DNA from: Taxawa tesnikishii (nom. ined.)
Taxonomy: Eukaryota > Ascomycota > Dothideomycetes > Dothideales
Length of the DNA stretch: 64,000 nt
Assembly (NCBI GenBank): GCA_030247885.1
Contig: JAPDRO010000012.1
Coordinates: 496,001 to 560,000 of the forward strand
Direction: 5' to 3'
Shown here piece by piece: positions 63,517 through 64,000 of this stretch (position 1 is its first letter; the number at the start of each line of letters is the position of its first letter). The notes under the pieces were generated by a model. It was given only the letters and a program-made list of their open reading frames with translations, made no database searches and was not told where the DNA came from. The translations under genes were made by a program, and so were the position numbers.

Positions 63517-64000
63517 TTATTTCTTTCCAGGCTTCTTGATAACCATTGCCTCCAGGTCCTCCCTCTCGGCCCTCTCTGCCTCAATCTCCTTGATGATTGG
63601 GCTCAAGTAGGGGTAGTCCTGTGATTGATTGTAAGTACAGTGATAGGGTTACTATAGGTACTACTAAGTCGTACTTCTTCTGGCTTGGTCTGCTCCTCCT
63701 TTGGCAGCAGCTGGTGCGAAAGCGAACACTGTCGGGTCTCAGTATATTGTCCCGCGGAATTCGGTCTTGCTCTTGCAACATACTTGGAATGCTCTGCGCA
63801 TGCGGAAAACACGGTCGTATGCCTCCTTTGGTGGAAGGCGCTTGAGGGCAAGGAGGACGGTCTCGGACTCCTCAGGGATCAGATCGTCGGCCCTGTATAA
63901 TATCCAACCATTAGTCCACCGTTCCGAAGCAGAATATGCTGTCCGGAGTGCCATTGACAGGTCCAATTCAACTCTTTTCGTCCTTTCCGTACCTCAGGCC
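63517..64000 (-). CDS. QCR7: Cytochrome bc1 subunit 7 (partial, 5' end outside window)
   Basis: Small matrix-side subunit of respiratory complex III (14-kDa, ubiquinone-binding-protein family). Four exon parts lie in the window: 64000-63993, 63892-63784, 63728-63675 and 63618-63517, with introns of 100, 55 and 56 bp, all in phase. The reading is GLR|ADDLIPEESETVLLALK, RLPPKEAYDRVFRMRRAFQ|, CSLSHQLLPKEEQTKPEE| and DYPYLSPIIKEIEAERAERE, then DLEAMVIKKPGKK and stop. This matches the family's C-terminal half and end. The first exon(s) lie beyond the right edge. The frame is intact where visible. Confidence 0.93.

Overview
This is a nuclear segment from a filamentous ascomycete, probably a Dothideomycete of the Capnodiales/Mycosphaerellales type (inference from protein content; no rRNA or marker gene is present). 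The evidence is fungus-only proteins (Chs5, Ecm33, Cgr1, Ufd2, CAAX-ending Rho1, mitochondrial Arg5,6), short GT-AG introns of mostly 50-120 bp, a gene every 2-3 kb on both strands, and no transposon, CRISPR, rRNA or convincing tRNA.

Layout. 0.9-5.9 kb: a 78-aa double-CPxC microprotein, phospholipase C and a small cupin. 8.5-15.2 kb: an RRxS-motif protein, the mitochondrial ornithine carrier, ribosome-biogenesis factor Cgr1, a coiled-coil/one-TM protein and a 148-aa fungal protein. 16-24 kb: a possible secreted protein, a Q-rich protein, exomer subunit Chs5, a GH105 glycosidase and a protein with a SUMO-interacting-like motif. 24-35.4 kb: Smc5, an Sgf11-like SAGA zinc-finger protein, bifunctional Arg5,6 and a Siw14-type phosphatase. 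36.8-47 kb: Rho1, E4 ligase Ufd2, complex I subunit NDUFS7/PSST, TRAPP subunit Tca17 and a peroxisomal-type FAD oxidase. 48-64 kb: an endonuclease III-like glycosylase, two unrecognised proteins, Ecm33, a Mag1-like alkyl-base glycosylase and the 3' part of cytochrome bc1 subunit Qcr7.

Shared themes: cell wall and polarity (Rho1, Chs5, Ecm33, PLC), DNA maintenance (Smc5, two HhH glycosylases), arginine synthesis (Arg5,6 and the ornithine carrier, 20 kb apart) and respiration (NDUFS7, Qcr7). This is an ordinary mixed fungal neighbourhood, not a biosynthetic cluster. Several pairs are divergent with short shared promoters (PLC/cupin, carrier/CGR1, CHS5/GH105, NDUFS7/TCA17).

The most striking pattern is about 20 single-base losses, nearly all in homopolymer runs, which break the reading frames of 13 otherwise well-conserved genes. 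All are in the same direction, and exon-length arithmetic confirms them where introns are resolved. The likeliest cause is homopolymer under-calling in the assembly. I found no clearly new biological system; the best biological leads are the 78-aa zinc-ribbon-like protein, a possible dual-start MAG1 and the intron at the Arg5,6 polyprotein junction.
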